From UBA7672 sp040398465 (GTDB lineage: Bacteria > Pseudomonadota > Alphaproteobacteria > Caulobacterales > Hyphomonadaceae): DNA of 64,000 nucleotides. The notes under the pieces are model-generated. The model had not been told where the DNA came from. It saw nothing but the letters and a program-made list of their open reading frames with translations, and did no database searches. The DNA is taken from NCBI GenBank assembly GCA_040398465.1, contig JBBAUA010000014.1:9567-73566 (forward strand), read 5' to 3'. Positions 52,015 through 60,598 of the stretch are shown here, piece by piece (within the stretch, counting starts at the first letter, position 1; each line of letters begins with the position of its first letter). Made by a program: the position numbers and the translations under genes.

Positions 52015-52176
52015 ATGACCCAGCAGATGATCGCAGCGCTGATCGCCGTCGCTGTCGTTACGTTAGCCCTGATGGCCGTCTTCAGGCTCATGCGTCCGCG
52101 CCAGATCACGTTGCCCGACCTGCCTGAATTGCCGGCGCCGCCCAGGGACGAGACTCACCCGCCGAGACAGGGTTAG
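52015..52176 (+). CDS. Small membrane protein
   Basis: 53 residues from the ATG at 52015, with GAGAGGGA upstream. One hydrophobic helix (MIAALIAVAVVTLALMAVFR), then a basic turn (LMRPRQ) and a proline-rich tail (LPDLPELPAPPRDETHPPRQ), so it is a single-pass inner-membrane protein with tail inside. No family recognised. It stands alone on the plus strand between the nitroreductase and the repetitive lipoprotein. Confidence 0.5.
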   Translation: MTQQMIAALIAVAVVTLALMAVFRLMRPRQITLPDLPELPAPPRDETHPPRQG

Positions 52177-52303
52177 GCTTAGATTTCAGCCAGCACCGGT
52201 CAGGATACGCTGGGCGGCAAGGGCAACGGCGCGCCCGCTGAATCAGAGCTGGCGCCTGTCGGTCCGGCCTGATTGCACACATGCGCGAAACGAATTGCAG
52301 TTC

Positions 52304-52320
52304 CACAACGGTTCGTTGTG
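52304..52320. promoter_or_regulatory. Palindrome upstream of the repetitive lipoprotein
   Basis: CACAACG GTT CGTTGTG, a perfect inverted repeat with 7-base arms, 33 bases before the lipoprotein start codon. Position and symmetry fit a repressor or activator operator. The regulator is unknown. Confidence 0.4.
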
Positions 52321-52353
52321 CTGCGTTCAGGTTGCGTAGGCAAAATGATCTGC

Positions 52354-53358
52354 ATGAAAAAGCGTTTTGCCCTTCTGGCTCTTCCCCTGGCCTTCGCAGG
52401 TCTCGGCGCGTGTTCGACCTACGGGTACGGGTACGGCGACTACGGCTACAGCGACTACGGGTACAACACCGGCTACGGCTATGACGATGGCTACGGATAC
52501 GACGATGGCTACGGCTATGGCGGCTCGTACGGGTCCAGCGTCTGGCACGACGCATACTATGACAACCACTACGGGACGGTGCATGGCGGCTACTGGGATC
52601 TGGACGGGTTCTTCTGGTACCAGTCGATCCTGAACGGCCCCTACATCCGCGACCACAACCGCCACTTCCGCCGCGACTACTGGAATGGCGGCAAGCACCA
52701 TCGCTATGTCGACCGCCGCAACCACAATGGCGGCCGCGACTGGAACGACCGCGATCGTGATCGCAACACCTACCCGCCGCTGTTCGCAGGCCAGCAGGGC
52801 GGCAATCGCGACTGGAACCAGAATCGCGACGGCGACCGCAATCGCGGACGCAACAACAATGATCGCGATGAAGACCGCAGTCGAAATGACGACCGTGGCC
52901 GAAACGATGACCGCGCGCGCAACGAAGGCGGCAATCGCTACAATCCGCCTCCGCTCTTCAGCGGACAGGCCGCGCCGCGCGCGAACCCTGCGCCGCCGCA
53001 GCTCGATGGCGCCCCGCGCGGCGGCAATGATCGCAACCGCGAACGTGGCAATGACGACAACCGCAGCAGGGGCGATGGCGACCGCCGCAACGATGACCGC
53101 GCCCGCAACGACAATCGCGGCGAGGGCGGCGGGTCCCCGCCACTCTTCCGCGGCCAGCAACAGGAAGAGCAGCGCGCCGCACCGGCGCCGCCTCCGCCGC
53201 AAGCGCCGCGCGCACAACCAGAGCAGCGCAGCAATAACGACAGTGATCGCCCGCAGCGCGGCAAGCAGCGCACCGGTCCGCGCAACAACGATGACAATGA
53301 CGGCGACCGCGAACGTAGCCGAGGCAACAACCGTGGCGGCCAGCGCGATCGGGACTAG
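52354..53358 (+). CDS. Repetitive low-complexity lipoprotein
   Basis: 334 residues. Lipoprotein signal (LLALPLAFAGLGACST) from the ATG at 52354. Three zones follow: a Tyr/Gly repeat zone (YGYGYGDYGYSDYGYN and on) of about 45 residues; a compact aromatic zone (WHDAYYDNHYGTVHGGYWDL, then FFWYQSILNGPYIRDHNRHF); and an Arg/Asn/Asp-rich zone of about 220 residues broken by three copies of PPLFxGQ (PPLFAGQ, PPLFSGQ, PPLFRGQ). Strongly charged and probably unfolded. It might bind the outer membrane, polymer or nucleic acid, but no function is known. Confidence 0.75.
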   Translation: MKKRFALLALPLAFAGLGACSTYGYGYGDYGYSDYGYNTGYGYDDGYGYDDGYGYGGSYGSSVWHDAYYDNHYGTVHGGYWDLDGFFWYQSILNGPYIRDHNRHFRRDYWNGGKHHRYVDRRNHNGGRDWNDRDRDRNTYPPLFAGQQGGNRDWNQNRDGDRNRGRNNNDRDEDRSRNDDRGRNDDRARNEGGNRYNPPPLFSGQAAPRANPAPPQLDGAPRGGNDRNRERGNDDNRSRGDGDRRNDDRARNDNRGEGGGSPPLFRGQQQEEQRAAPAPPPPQAPRAQPEQRSNNDSDRPQRGKQRTGPRNNDDNDGDRERSRGNNRGGQRDRD

Positions 53359-53482
53359 GCAGTTCCGCTAGAGCAGTATCTGGTTCGCGACGTCGCTATC
53401 TGGCAGGTCGTCCCGGCCCTAGCGCGCAGTGTGCTTCATCTCGAATTGAGTCGCGCACAGGACGCGCGACAGCCAATCCGCC

Positions 53483-53830
53483 TCAGACCGAGAAGCTTGT
53501 GCCGCAACCGCAGCCTGACGTCGCATTCGGATTATGGATCCGGAACGACGCGCCGATGATCTCGTCGACGAAGTCGATCTCCGATCCCGCCAGGAAGGGC
53601 AGGCTGGCTTCGTCCACCACCGCCTTCACGCCATCCCGCTCGATCACCCGGTCATCCGCATTCGCCTTTTCCGCGAACCCGAACCGGTAGGAAAACCCCG
53701 AACAGCCCCCGCCGATCACCTCGACGCGCAGCATCGTCCCTTCCGGCTGCCCGAGGACGATCTTCGCGATGCGCCGCGCCGCAGAGGCGGAGAGGGTGAC
53801 CTCTGGCGATGTTGTCGCAGTATCTGGCAT
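53483..53830 (-). CDS. erpA: Iron-sulfur cluster insertion protein ErpA-like (A-type carrier)
   Basis: 115 residues from the ATG at 53828-53830. A-type scaffold delivering [4Fe-4S] clusters. LSASAARRIAKIVLGQPEG, then RVEVIGGGCSGFSYRFGF and the C-terminal SGCGCGTSFSV supply the three conserved cysteines. IscA and SufA share the pattern; ErpA is chosen because it stands alone next to dgt, its usual place in alphaproteobacteria. The start lies 68 bases from the divergent dgt gene. Confidence 0.88.
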   Translation of the reverse strand: MPDTATTSPEVTLSASAARRIAKIVLGQPEGTMLRVEVIGGGCSGFSYRFGFAEKANADDRVIERDGVKAVVDEASLPFLAGSEIDFVDEIIGASFRIHNPNATSGCGCGTSFSV

Positions 53831-53898
53831 AGCCGCCCTGCTTAGGTGTTTCAGACGATTCAGATATGAACTCCGGACTGTATATGGAAGGCGCCTCC

Positions 53899-55095
53899 AT
53901 GGCCAAACCATTCTCCCCGCCGCCACGGGCGATCTTTGCCAGCGATCCGGACCGGTCGCGAGGCCGCCTCCATGCCGAGCCGCCGAGCGCCACGCGGACG
54001 GATTTCCAGCGCGATCGCGACCGGATCATCCATGCCGACGCCTTCCGACGCCTGAAGCAGAAGACGCAGGTGTTCGTCGCTCATGAGGGCGATCATTACC
54101 GCACCCGGCTCACCCATTCCCTCGAGGTCGCCCAGATCGCGCGCACAGCCGCGCGCGTGCTCGGTCTCGACGAGGATCTCGCAGAGACGCTGTCCCTCGC
54201 CCACGACATCGGACATCCGCCCTTCGGCCATGCCGGCGAGACGGCGCTGAACACCGCCATGGCGCCCTATGGCGGTTTCGACCACAACGCACAGGCGCTC
54301 CGTGTTCTCACAAAGCTGGAGCAGCGCTATCCGCAGTTCGACGGTCTCAACCTCACCTGGGAAACCCTCGAAGGCGTCATCAAGCACAACGGTCCCCTCG
54401 TGACCCCCCAGACCGGCATCGACAGCCTGCCGACCGCCTTCCGCGACTACGACGCGCTGCAGTCTCTCGGCCTCCACACCTTCGCGGGGCCCGAGGCGCA
54501 GGTCGCGGCGCTGGCCGATGACATTGCCTACAACAATCACGATGTGCAGGACGGGCTGCGCGCCGGCCTCTTCACCATCGACGAATTGATGGATGTGCCC
54601 CTGGCCGGCGACGTTTTCCGCGCGGTGATGAAGCAGTATCCAGACATCGAGCGCGACCGCCTGATTTCGGAATCCGTGCGCCGCCTGATCGGCGTCTGGC
54701 TGGGCGATCTCATCGCCGAATTCCACCGCCGCGCCGCCGCCGAGAATCCGCGCTCGGTGGAGGAGGTGAGGGCGCTGTCGCGCCCGCTCGCCGCTTTCTC
54801 CGACGATATCGCCGAACGCCAGAAGCCGCTGCGCGCCCTCCTGTTCCAGCGCATGTACCGTCACCACAAGGTCAACCGCATGATGAGCCAGGCTCGGCGC
54901 ATCGTCAGCGAGCTGTTCACGCTCTTCCTCGCCGAGCCCGACACGCTCCCGCCGCCCTGGAGCACGCGCGCCGCCGCCCCCGGCGCCGACATGACGCGCC
55001 GCGCCCGCGTCGTCTGCGACTACATCGCCGGCATGACCGACACCTACGCCATCGACGAACACCGCCGCCTGTTCAATCTCGAACGGTGGGTGTGA
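53899..55095 (+). CDS. dgt: Deoxyguanosinetriphosphate triphosphohydrolase-like protein
   Basis: 398 residues; ATG at 53899, with an in-frame ATG at 53866 less likely. HD-domain dNTPase that splits dNTPs to nucleoside plus triphosphate. The HD motif is present as TRLTHSLEVAQIARTAARVL with SLAHDIGHPPFGHAGETALN, and the second metal cluster in ALADDIAYNNHDVQDGL. Length fits the shorter dgt-like class 2 family in alphaproteobacteria. The usual next gene, argS, is absent; damaged genes follow. Confidence 0.93.
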   Translation: MAKPFSPPPRAIFASDPDRSRGRLHAEPPSATRTDFQRDRDRIIHADAFRRLKQKTQVFVAHEGDHYRTRLTHSLEVAQIARTAARVLGLDEDLAETLSLAHDIGHPPFGHAGETALNTAMAPYGGFDHNAQALRVLTKLEQRYPQFDGLNLTWETLEGVIKHNGPLVTPQTGIDSLPTAFRDYDALQSLGLHTFAGPEAQVAALADDIAYNNHDVQDGLRAGLFTIDELMDVPLAGDVFRAVMKQYPDIERDRLISESVRRLIGVWLGDLIAEFHRRAAAENPRSVEEVRALSRPLAAFSDDIAERQKPLRALLFQRMYRHHKVNRMMSQARRIVSELFTLFLAEPDTLPPPWSTRAAAPGADMTRRARVVCDYIAGMTDTYAIDEHRRLFNLERWV

Positions 55096-55098
55096 GCC

Positions 55099-55473
55099 TC
55101 ACTCCCCGAAGACCAGCGCGACGATCTTCGGCGGCGTGCGCTGCGATTCCACGATCTCATTCTTGCGGGTGCGTGTATCGGGATATGTCGCACAGATCGA
55201 CTCCAGCGCTTTCTGCCCATCGCCCTTGAGCAGGTAGTAGTTCGCCAGCGGCCCGCAATATCAGGGCGGATGGCCGGGGTTCATGGCGATGGCCTTTTCC
55301 GCCAGTTCCAGCGCGCGCTCCGACCCATCCCTCAGCATCGGCATGTGCGCGGCGTAGGCAAGAATCTCGGAATTTTTCGGGTTGAGGCGCAGCACCATCT
55401 CGATCGAGCGTTCGAACGCGTCGCCTTCACGCTGGTTGAACTGCGCGATGGCGGAACTGCCCCGGATCGAGCA
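55099..55473 (-). pseudogene. Remnant of a TPR-repeat protein with internal stop
   Basis: In the minus-strand frame ending at TGA 55101-55099, the sequence reads SAIAQFNQREGDAFERSIEM, VLRLNPKNSEILAYAAHMPM, LRDGSERALELAEKAIAMNP, GHPP, stop, YCGPLANYYLLKGDGQKALE and so on, which is a tetratricopeptide helix-turn-helix pattern. The stop is a TGA at 55263-55261 where relatives have Trp (TGG). A second in-frame TGA at 55476-55474 cuts the 5' side. It has no start and is the tail of a larger protein, such as a cyclase or signalling protein with TPRs. It begins 3 bases after dgt. Confidence 0.8.
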
Positions 55474-55574
55474 TCATGGTGCGTCGCGGTTTACCAGAGA
55501 GCGCTGAAACCCGCGCCCCAGAGACGACACATTGGCGAGCAGACATCCCAGCTCGGTAAACTGGGGAGGCGTGA

Positions 55575-56674
55575 ATGCTCTCACGATTGGCGGTTCTGCT
55601 CGCGATTTTCACCGGCGTCTTCGCGGCGCCCGCCTTCGCAGATGACCTCGATGCGACCCTCTCAAGGCTGCCGCAGGAAAGAAAGCCCCTGGGGCGGGGC
55701 TACTGATCATTCAGGACTACGGAATCGTCGACGCAGCCGTATATGGGGTGCGCAGCCTGAGTGACCCCACACCCGTTTCTCGAAGCGATGTCTGGAATAT
55801 CGGCTCTGATGGCAAGGCGATGACGGCCGTGATGATTGCCCGGCTTGTGGACCGTGGCGTCCTCTCCTGGGAGTCCACGATCGGCGGCGTCCTGCCCGAT
55901 ATGGCTGGCGGCATGCGCCCTGAGTATCGGGCGATTACACTGCGGCAATTGCTGAACCACACGTCCGGTATCCCGGAGAACATCAGGGACGAGAAAGCCC
56001 TCAATTCGCTCTTCTATGACGAAAGCTCAGCCAGCTTGTCCGAGCGGCGGAGGGCGCACATCGCTCGCGCGTTGCAGGACGCGCCCGTCGGACGCGCCGG
56101 CAGATTCAGCTATTCAAACACCGGGTTCCTGATCGCGGCTTCTATGGCCGAGACAGCAAGCAAGGAAACTTTTGAATCCTTGATGCGAGACGAGGTATTC
56201 ACGCCCCTGGGATTGACCTCGGCTGGCTTTGGACGACCCCCGATGGGACAGCCCGCTGGCCATAGGCATGGAAGACTCGCAGTTCCTCGCGATGTAAACC
56301 CCGACTTCTTCGCGCCCGCGGGAAACATGTATCTGTCTCTCGATGACTGGGCTCGCTTCTGCATGGATCAGTTGAGGGGCGCGAGCGGTAAGGGCGCCCT
56401 GCTGAAACCCGAGACCTATTCAGTGACGCAATCGCCTCCGCCTGGCGCCCCGGTTTCAATGGGCTGGTTCGTGCGCGACAGCATCGCCGGGCTTCCCGGC
56501 CCTGTATATTATCATGAGGGATCGGACGGGGCGTGGTTCGCGATTGTTGCTCTACTTCCTGCTTCAGGTTCCGGCGTGCTCGCCGTCACGAATGGAGGCA
56601 AGGACATGGGGGGCCAAGCGCTTACCTTGGCCGCTGCAATGAATGCGGCAAAACTGCTCGCCGACAAGAAGTAA
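55575..56674 (+). pseudogene. Frameshifted exported serine hydrolase (beta-lactamase fold)
   Basis: The ATG at 55575 with GGGGAGG five bases upstream begins a signal peptide (LAVLLAIFTGVFAAPAFADD). The frame then breaks at CTCTC (55659-55663) and stops at 55702. In the +2 frame the protein continues (KAAAGKKAPGAGLLIIQDYG) and runs intact to 56674 with SDGK in VWNIGSDGKAMTA (Ser-x-x-Lys), YSN in FSYSNTGF and HEG in YYHEGSDGAW. Removing the extra TC gives a normal 365-residue protein, so slippage in a CT repeat or a base error explains it. Confidence 0.85.
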
Positions 56675-56722
56675 GCTCGCGTGCTGGTACCCCGGCCCAT
56701 GAGTGGGCAGTGCGAACATGCG

Positions 56723-56744
56723 GCGCGGCGATTTTCCGCCGCGC
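56723..56744 (+). terminator. Hairpin after the serine hydrolase
   Basis: GCGCGGCG / CGCCGCGC stem of 8 bases with an ATTTTC loop, 48 bases after the stop codon. No T-run follows, so it would be at best a weak terminator. Confidence 0.35.
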
Positions 56745-56801
56745 GGTTCGGAGCGAGCGGTTTCTGATTCCAGGACTGGTCCAGACATTCGGCGATGCTA
56801 G

Positions 56802-57155
56802 AGTTATCGCTTAGCCCTGGTCGTCGAAGACAATGCCCGCGCCGCCGAGGTGAAGGGGACGATGCTCCAGGCAAATGGCTGGAGCGTCGACACGGCGCGC
56901 GACGGCTTCGAGGCCATCCTGTATTTCCGCGCCCGCACCCATGGCGCGCTGCTGCTCGACTACCAGCTGCCCGGGATGGATGGGGTGGACGTCTTCAACT
57001 GGGTTCGCCGCAATGTCGTCAACAGGCGGAAAGTCCTTGTTGTTTCAAGCGAGTGCCCGGATTTCCTGCAGAGCCGGTTCGGCGGCGTAGGCGTCCGCGT
57101 CATCCTGCCGAAACCGTTGAGCGCGCGTGACCTGATCGGCGCGCTGCCGTCCTGA
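56802..57155 (+). pseudogene. Receiver domain lacking a start codon
   Basis: From TAG at 56799-56801 the frame reads SYRLALVVEDNARAAEVKGT, MLQANGWSVDTARDGFEAIL, then ALLLDYQLPGMDGVDVF, VVNRRKVLVVSSEC and VRVILPKPLSARDL. Acidic pair, phospho-acceptor Asp and invariant Lys are all in place, so the fold is complete, but there is no ATG, GTG or TTG before the acidic pair. The first usable start is a GTG at 56850, which would remove strand 1 and the acidic pocket. Either a rare CTG start (56817) or a dead gene. Confidence 0.7.
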
Positions 57156-57262
57156 GCCGGCCGGAATCGGCCGGGAACTTTGCGGTTCCTTAAGCCTCGT
57201 CCGGCAGGGTTCCGGCCTTGGCGGCCCTGCACGTCCGCCGGTTGAACAACCCGGTCCCGGCC

Positions 57263-58327
57263 ATGACACGCTATTCCCGTTCGGTGATCCCCGGCCGCCC
57301 GGCCGAAGACCCTGATCACAATCCCAATCTCGACCGCATGGTCTTTGGCGCGAAGCGCAAGCCGCCTGTCGCCGCAAATGACCGCGAGCCCGACTTCCTC
57401 CCGCCCGTGGATGAGGACGAGGCAGACATCCTCGCCAGCCGCGCCGATTTCCATCGCCGGAAGAGCGCGGATCGCCGCGACCAGGCGAGCGACCGCCGCG
57501 CCGCGCCGAGTGGCCGCCGTGCATCCGAATACGCCCCGCTGCGCGAGGGCCCGCGCCCGCCGCGCGCCGACGACAGCCGTCGCGGCCCGCTCCTTCTTGG
57601 CGGCGCGCTGCTCATCGTCGCCGTCTTCGGCGTCGTGGTGTGGACCGCCTACAGCGACGGTCTCGCCTCGGACGATGTTGAAGTAACACCTGAACTCAGC
57701 ACGGCGGGCGCGTTCAAGACGCCGCCGCGCATGATCGAAGCGGCCCCCGTCATCGCCGAGCCGGTGGCGACGGTGACTGAATCCAGCCCAGCCCTCAGCC
57801 TCGATGGCGGGGCAACCGACTCGCTCGCGGAAGAACGTCCGGCCTCGCCCGCGCCTGTCGAGGCTGTCGTCGCCCCGCCGCCGTCCAAGGTCACGGCGCC
57901 GCCGCCCGCGCGCCTGAAATCGCCGGCGCCGGCCGCCGCCGTCACGCCGCCCGCAGCCAAGGTGGAAGCGCCGAAAGCCGAACCGCCCAAGCCCGCGCCT
58001 GCCAAGCTCGTCGCCGCCGCTCCAGCACCAGCGCCCGTCGCGACGACGCCCTCTGCCTACCGCCCGGCATTCACGGCCTATGGCGACCATGTCGTCCAGA
58101 TCGCCGCCACCTCCAGCACGGCCTCCGCCGACGCCGAATTCGCGCGCATGTCGAAGGCCTGGCCCGAACTGCTTGTCGGAGCCGAAAGGTTCGTCCAGCA
58201 GGCAGACGTCAATGGCAAAACCGTCTACCGTCTGCGCGTCGGATCGTTCGCATCGAAAGCCGACGCCGCTGCCTTCTGCACGGCGTTCAAGGCCAAGGGC
58301 GGCAACTGCTATCCGGCGCTGAAATAG
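57263..58327 (+). CDS. SPOR-domain membrane protein
   Basis: 354 residues; ATG at 57263. A basic N-terminal region is followed by one membrane helix (GPLLLGGALLIVAVFGVVVW) near 117-137, a long Ala/Pro-rich linker and a C-terminal SPOR domain (DHVVQIAATSSTASADAEFA, then VYRLRVGSFASKADAAAFCT) that binds denuded peptidoglycan glycan strands. This is the SPOR protein found between argS and nagZ in related genomes, here without argS. Probably acts in cell division or wall remodelling with NagZ. Confidence 0.9.
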   Translation: MTRYSRSVIPGRPAEDPDHNPNLDRMVFGAKRKPPVAANDREPDFLPPVDEDEADILASRADFHRRKSADRRDQASDRRAAPSGRRASEYAPLREGPRPPRADDSRRGPLLLGGALLIVAVFGVVVWTAYSDGLASDDVEVTPELSTAGAFKTPPRMIEAAPVIAEPVATVTESSPALSLDGGATDSLAEERPASPAPVEAVVAPPPSKVTAPPPARLKSPAPAAAVTPPAAKVEAPKAEPPKPAPAKLVAAAPAPAPVATTPSAYRPAFTAYGDHVVQIAATSSTASADAEFARMSKAWPELLVGAERFVQQADVNGKTVYRLRVGSFASKADAAAFCTAFKAKGGNCYPALK

Positions 58328-58341
58328 CCCCGGACCTTTCG

Positions 58342-59412
58342 ATGACTGCTCCCCGCGCGTGCATCCTATCCGTCTCCGGCCACACGCTGACGGACGGAGA
58401 GCGAAAGCTTCTCGCCAGCGCGAACCCGTGGGGCATTATCCTCATGGGTCGCTCCTGCGGAAACCCTGCGCAGGTCACAGCTCTCACCGAAGCCATCCGC
58501 CAGACCACCGGCCGCAACACCCTTATCTTCATCGACCAGGAAGGCGGCCGCGTGCGCCGCCTGCGGCCACCGGAATGGCCGGACTTCCCCGCGCCGCTAA
58601 CCTGGCTGCCGCTCTACAATCAGGACAAGGAACTCGGCCGCGAAGCCGTCTGGCTCCACCACCGCCTCATGGCTGCCGAACTCGAACCCATGGGCATCCG
58701 CGCCGACTGCGCGCCTTGCTGCGATCTTCTGCACCCGAACATGGACAAGATCGTCGGCGACCGCGCGCTCGGTGAAACGGCAGAGCAGGTGGCTGATCTC
58801 GCGCAGTCCGCCCTCAAGGGCCTCGCTGATGGCGGCGTCTCCGGCGTCATCAAGCACATGCCCGGCCATGGCCGCGCCGAAGTCGACAGCCACGAAACCA
58901 TGCCCGTCGTCCGCGCCTCGCGCGCTGACGTCGATAAGGACATCGCCCCCTTCCGCGCCGTGCGCGACGCCACCATGGGCATGACCGCCCACCTCGCCTA
59001 CGCCGCCCTCGACAACGAGACGACGCCCGCCACGCACTCTCAAAAGATCATCGAGACGATCATCCGCGGCGAGATCGGGTTCGACGGCCTCCTGATGACC
59101 GACGACCTCGGCATGAAAGCCCTCGGCGGAGATCTTTCGAGCCGGGCAGCGCGCGCCCTGGACGCCGGCTGCGACGTCGTCCTCCACTGCTCCGGCCTCG
59201 ACGCCTGGGGCAAGGTCCTCCGCGACCCGGAGCTGGTGCTGAGAGAGATGTCCGAAATCGTCGACGCCTGCCCGGAGCTTTCCAGCGAAAGCCTCCGCCG
59301 CGCCAAGATCGCGGACGCCGCCATCCGCGAGCCGAAGCCATTCGACAAGGCCGAGGGCAGGGCGCGGATGGAAGCGTTGATTGAGGTGTTGCCGTCGGGC
59401 GCGGTAACCTGA
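58342..59412 (+). CDS. nagZ: Beta-N-acetylhexosaminidase NagZ
   Basis: 356 residues. GH3 enzyme removing GlcNAc from muropeptides in wall recycling. The signature KHMPGHGRAEVDSHET holds the catalytic Asp-His pair, and LLMTDDLGMKALGG holds the nucleophile Asp. FIDQEGGRVRRL is the substrate-binding loop. No signal peptide, as expected for a cytoplasmic NagZ. Starts 14 bases after the SPOR gene, so cotranscribed. Confidence 0.95.
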   Translation: MTAPRACILSVSGHTLTDGERKLLASANPWGIILMGRSCGNPAQVTALTEAIRQTTGRNTLIFIDQEGGRVRRLRPPEWPDFPAPLTWLPLYNQDKELGREAVWLHHRLMAAELEPMGIRADCAPCCDLLHPNMDKIVGDRALGETAEQVADLAQSALKGLADGGVSGVIKHMPGHGRAEVDSHETMPVVRASRADVDKDIAPFRAVRDATMGMTAHLAYAALDNETTPATHSQKIIETIIRGEIGFDGLLMTDDLGMKALGGDLSSRAARALDAGCDVVLHCSGLDAWGKVLRDPELVLREMSEIVDACPELSSESLRRAKIADAAIREPKPFDKAEGRARMEALIEVLPSGAVT

Positions 59413-59554
59413 GACGACAACTGCCTACGACGCGCGCTGATGCTGGTCCGGTAGAAGTTCACGCGGTCGGCCGAGGAGCCCGGTATTGGTCCCTGCAATG
59501 CACATTGCCGGTTTGCCTATTCGATCGTATCCTGCGTCGGATGGTCGCCGTCCG

Positions 59555-59692
59555 ATGCGACAGCTCTTGAGCACGCTGGTTGTGGCTGTTGCGGCCACCG
59601 CATTTCTGGTCATGGTCCTGGTCAGGGCCGAAAGTCTGACCGCTCCGCCTCACTGCGAGTCTACCCTCGACTGTCTCTGCCTATCGGTTTGA
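59555..59692 (+). CDS. Possible small membrane protein
   Basis: 45 residues: basic start, hydrophobic helix LLSTLVVAVAATAFLVMVLV, then a short tail with three cysteines (HCESTLDCLCLSV). No strong ribosome site. It fills part of the 364-base gap between nagZ and scpA; the rest of that gap shows no feature. Could be chance coding. Confidence 0.3.
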   Translation: MRQLLSTLVVAVAATAFLVMVLVRAESLTAPPHCESTLDCLCLSV

Positions 59693-59776
59693 GCAGTCCG
59701 CTCAACTCGCCCCCGGCGAGAACCCACACCGCCGTCGCCCGTTGTGCGTCGCGCCCGCCTCGTCTAGTCCCATCCC

Positions 59777-60598
59777 ATGAGCGTCATTCCCGTTGAAAAC
59801 GAGGACATGCTGGCCCAGGCCGCCGCCGAGGCTGCCGACGCCCGCGATGCATTCACCGTCGACCTCGACGGCTATGAAGGCCCGCTCCACCTGCTGCTGG
59901 ACCTCGCGCGCCGCCACAAGATCGACCTCGTGAAGGTCTCGATCCTCGCGCTCGCCGACCAGTACCTGAAATGGATCCACGAGGCCCGCGAGAAGCGGAT
60001 CGACCTCGCCGCCGACTATCTCCTGATGGCCGCCTGGCTCGCCTTCCTCAAATCGAAACTGCTGCTCCCGTCCGAGCGCAAGGCCGAGGACGAGACCGAC
60101 CCCGACGAACTCGCCGGCCGTCTCGCCTTCCGCCTGCGCCGCCTCGACGCCATGCGCCGCGCCGTCAACGATCTCTACGAAGGCAATCTCGACGGCCGCG
60201 ATGTCTTCGCGCGCGGCGATCCGCAGCTCGCCAAGATCATCCGCAAGCCGCTGTGGAACAGCACGCTGCACGACATTCTCAAGGCGTTCGGCGACATCAA
60301 CACGCGCAAGGTGAAATTCCGCGCCCACGTCATCGCGCGCCAGCCCGTCGTGCCGCTCGACTCGGCGCGCCGCAAGCTGGAGCAACTCGTGCCCGACCTC
60401 ATCGACTGGGCCTCGATCCAGCTGATGCACGCCGAGGACGAAGCCTCGAAAGACGCGCCCCGCCGCTCCGAAGTCGCCAGCTTCTTTTCCGCCGCGCTTG
60501 AGCTCACCAAGAACCGCGCCGTCGACATCCGCCAGGACCAGCTCTTCGCCGACGTCTACGTCCGCAAGGTGCAGAACGACCTGAAGGCGGCCGAATGA
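59777..60598 (+). CDS. scpA: Segregation and condensation protein ScpA
   Basis: 273 residues. Kleisin subunit that bridges Smc heads in the condensin complex. FTVDLDGYEGPLHLLLDLAR is the classic start that binds Smc, and ADYLLMAAWLAFLKSKLLLP follows; FFSAALELTKNRAVDIRQDQ with LFADVYVRK is the C-terminal winged helix. It overlaps scpB by ATGA. Confidence 0.95.
   Translation: MSVIPVENEDMLAQAAAEAADARDAFTVDLDGYEGPLHLLLDLARRHKIDLVKVSILALADQYLKWIHEAREKRIDLAADYLLMAAWLAFLKSKLLLPSERKAEDETDPDELAGRLAFRLRRLDAMRRAVNDLYEGNLDGRDVFARGDPQLAKIIRKPLWNSTLHDILKAFGDINTRKVKFRAHVIARQPVVPLDSARRKLEQLVPDLIDWASIQLMHAEDEASKDAPRRSEVASFFSAALELTKNRAVDIRQDQLFADVYVRKVQNDLKAAE

Noticed and set aside
52420..53350. Repeat region considered as a CRISPR or tandem-repeat array
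   Set aside because: The repeats are degenerate at DNA level and explained by protein composition in one long frame with a lipoprotein signal.
57840..58050. Ala/Pro repeats in the SPOR protein as a repeat element
   Set aside because: Simple linker composition common in SPOR and TonB-type proteins, with no DNA-level periodicity.
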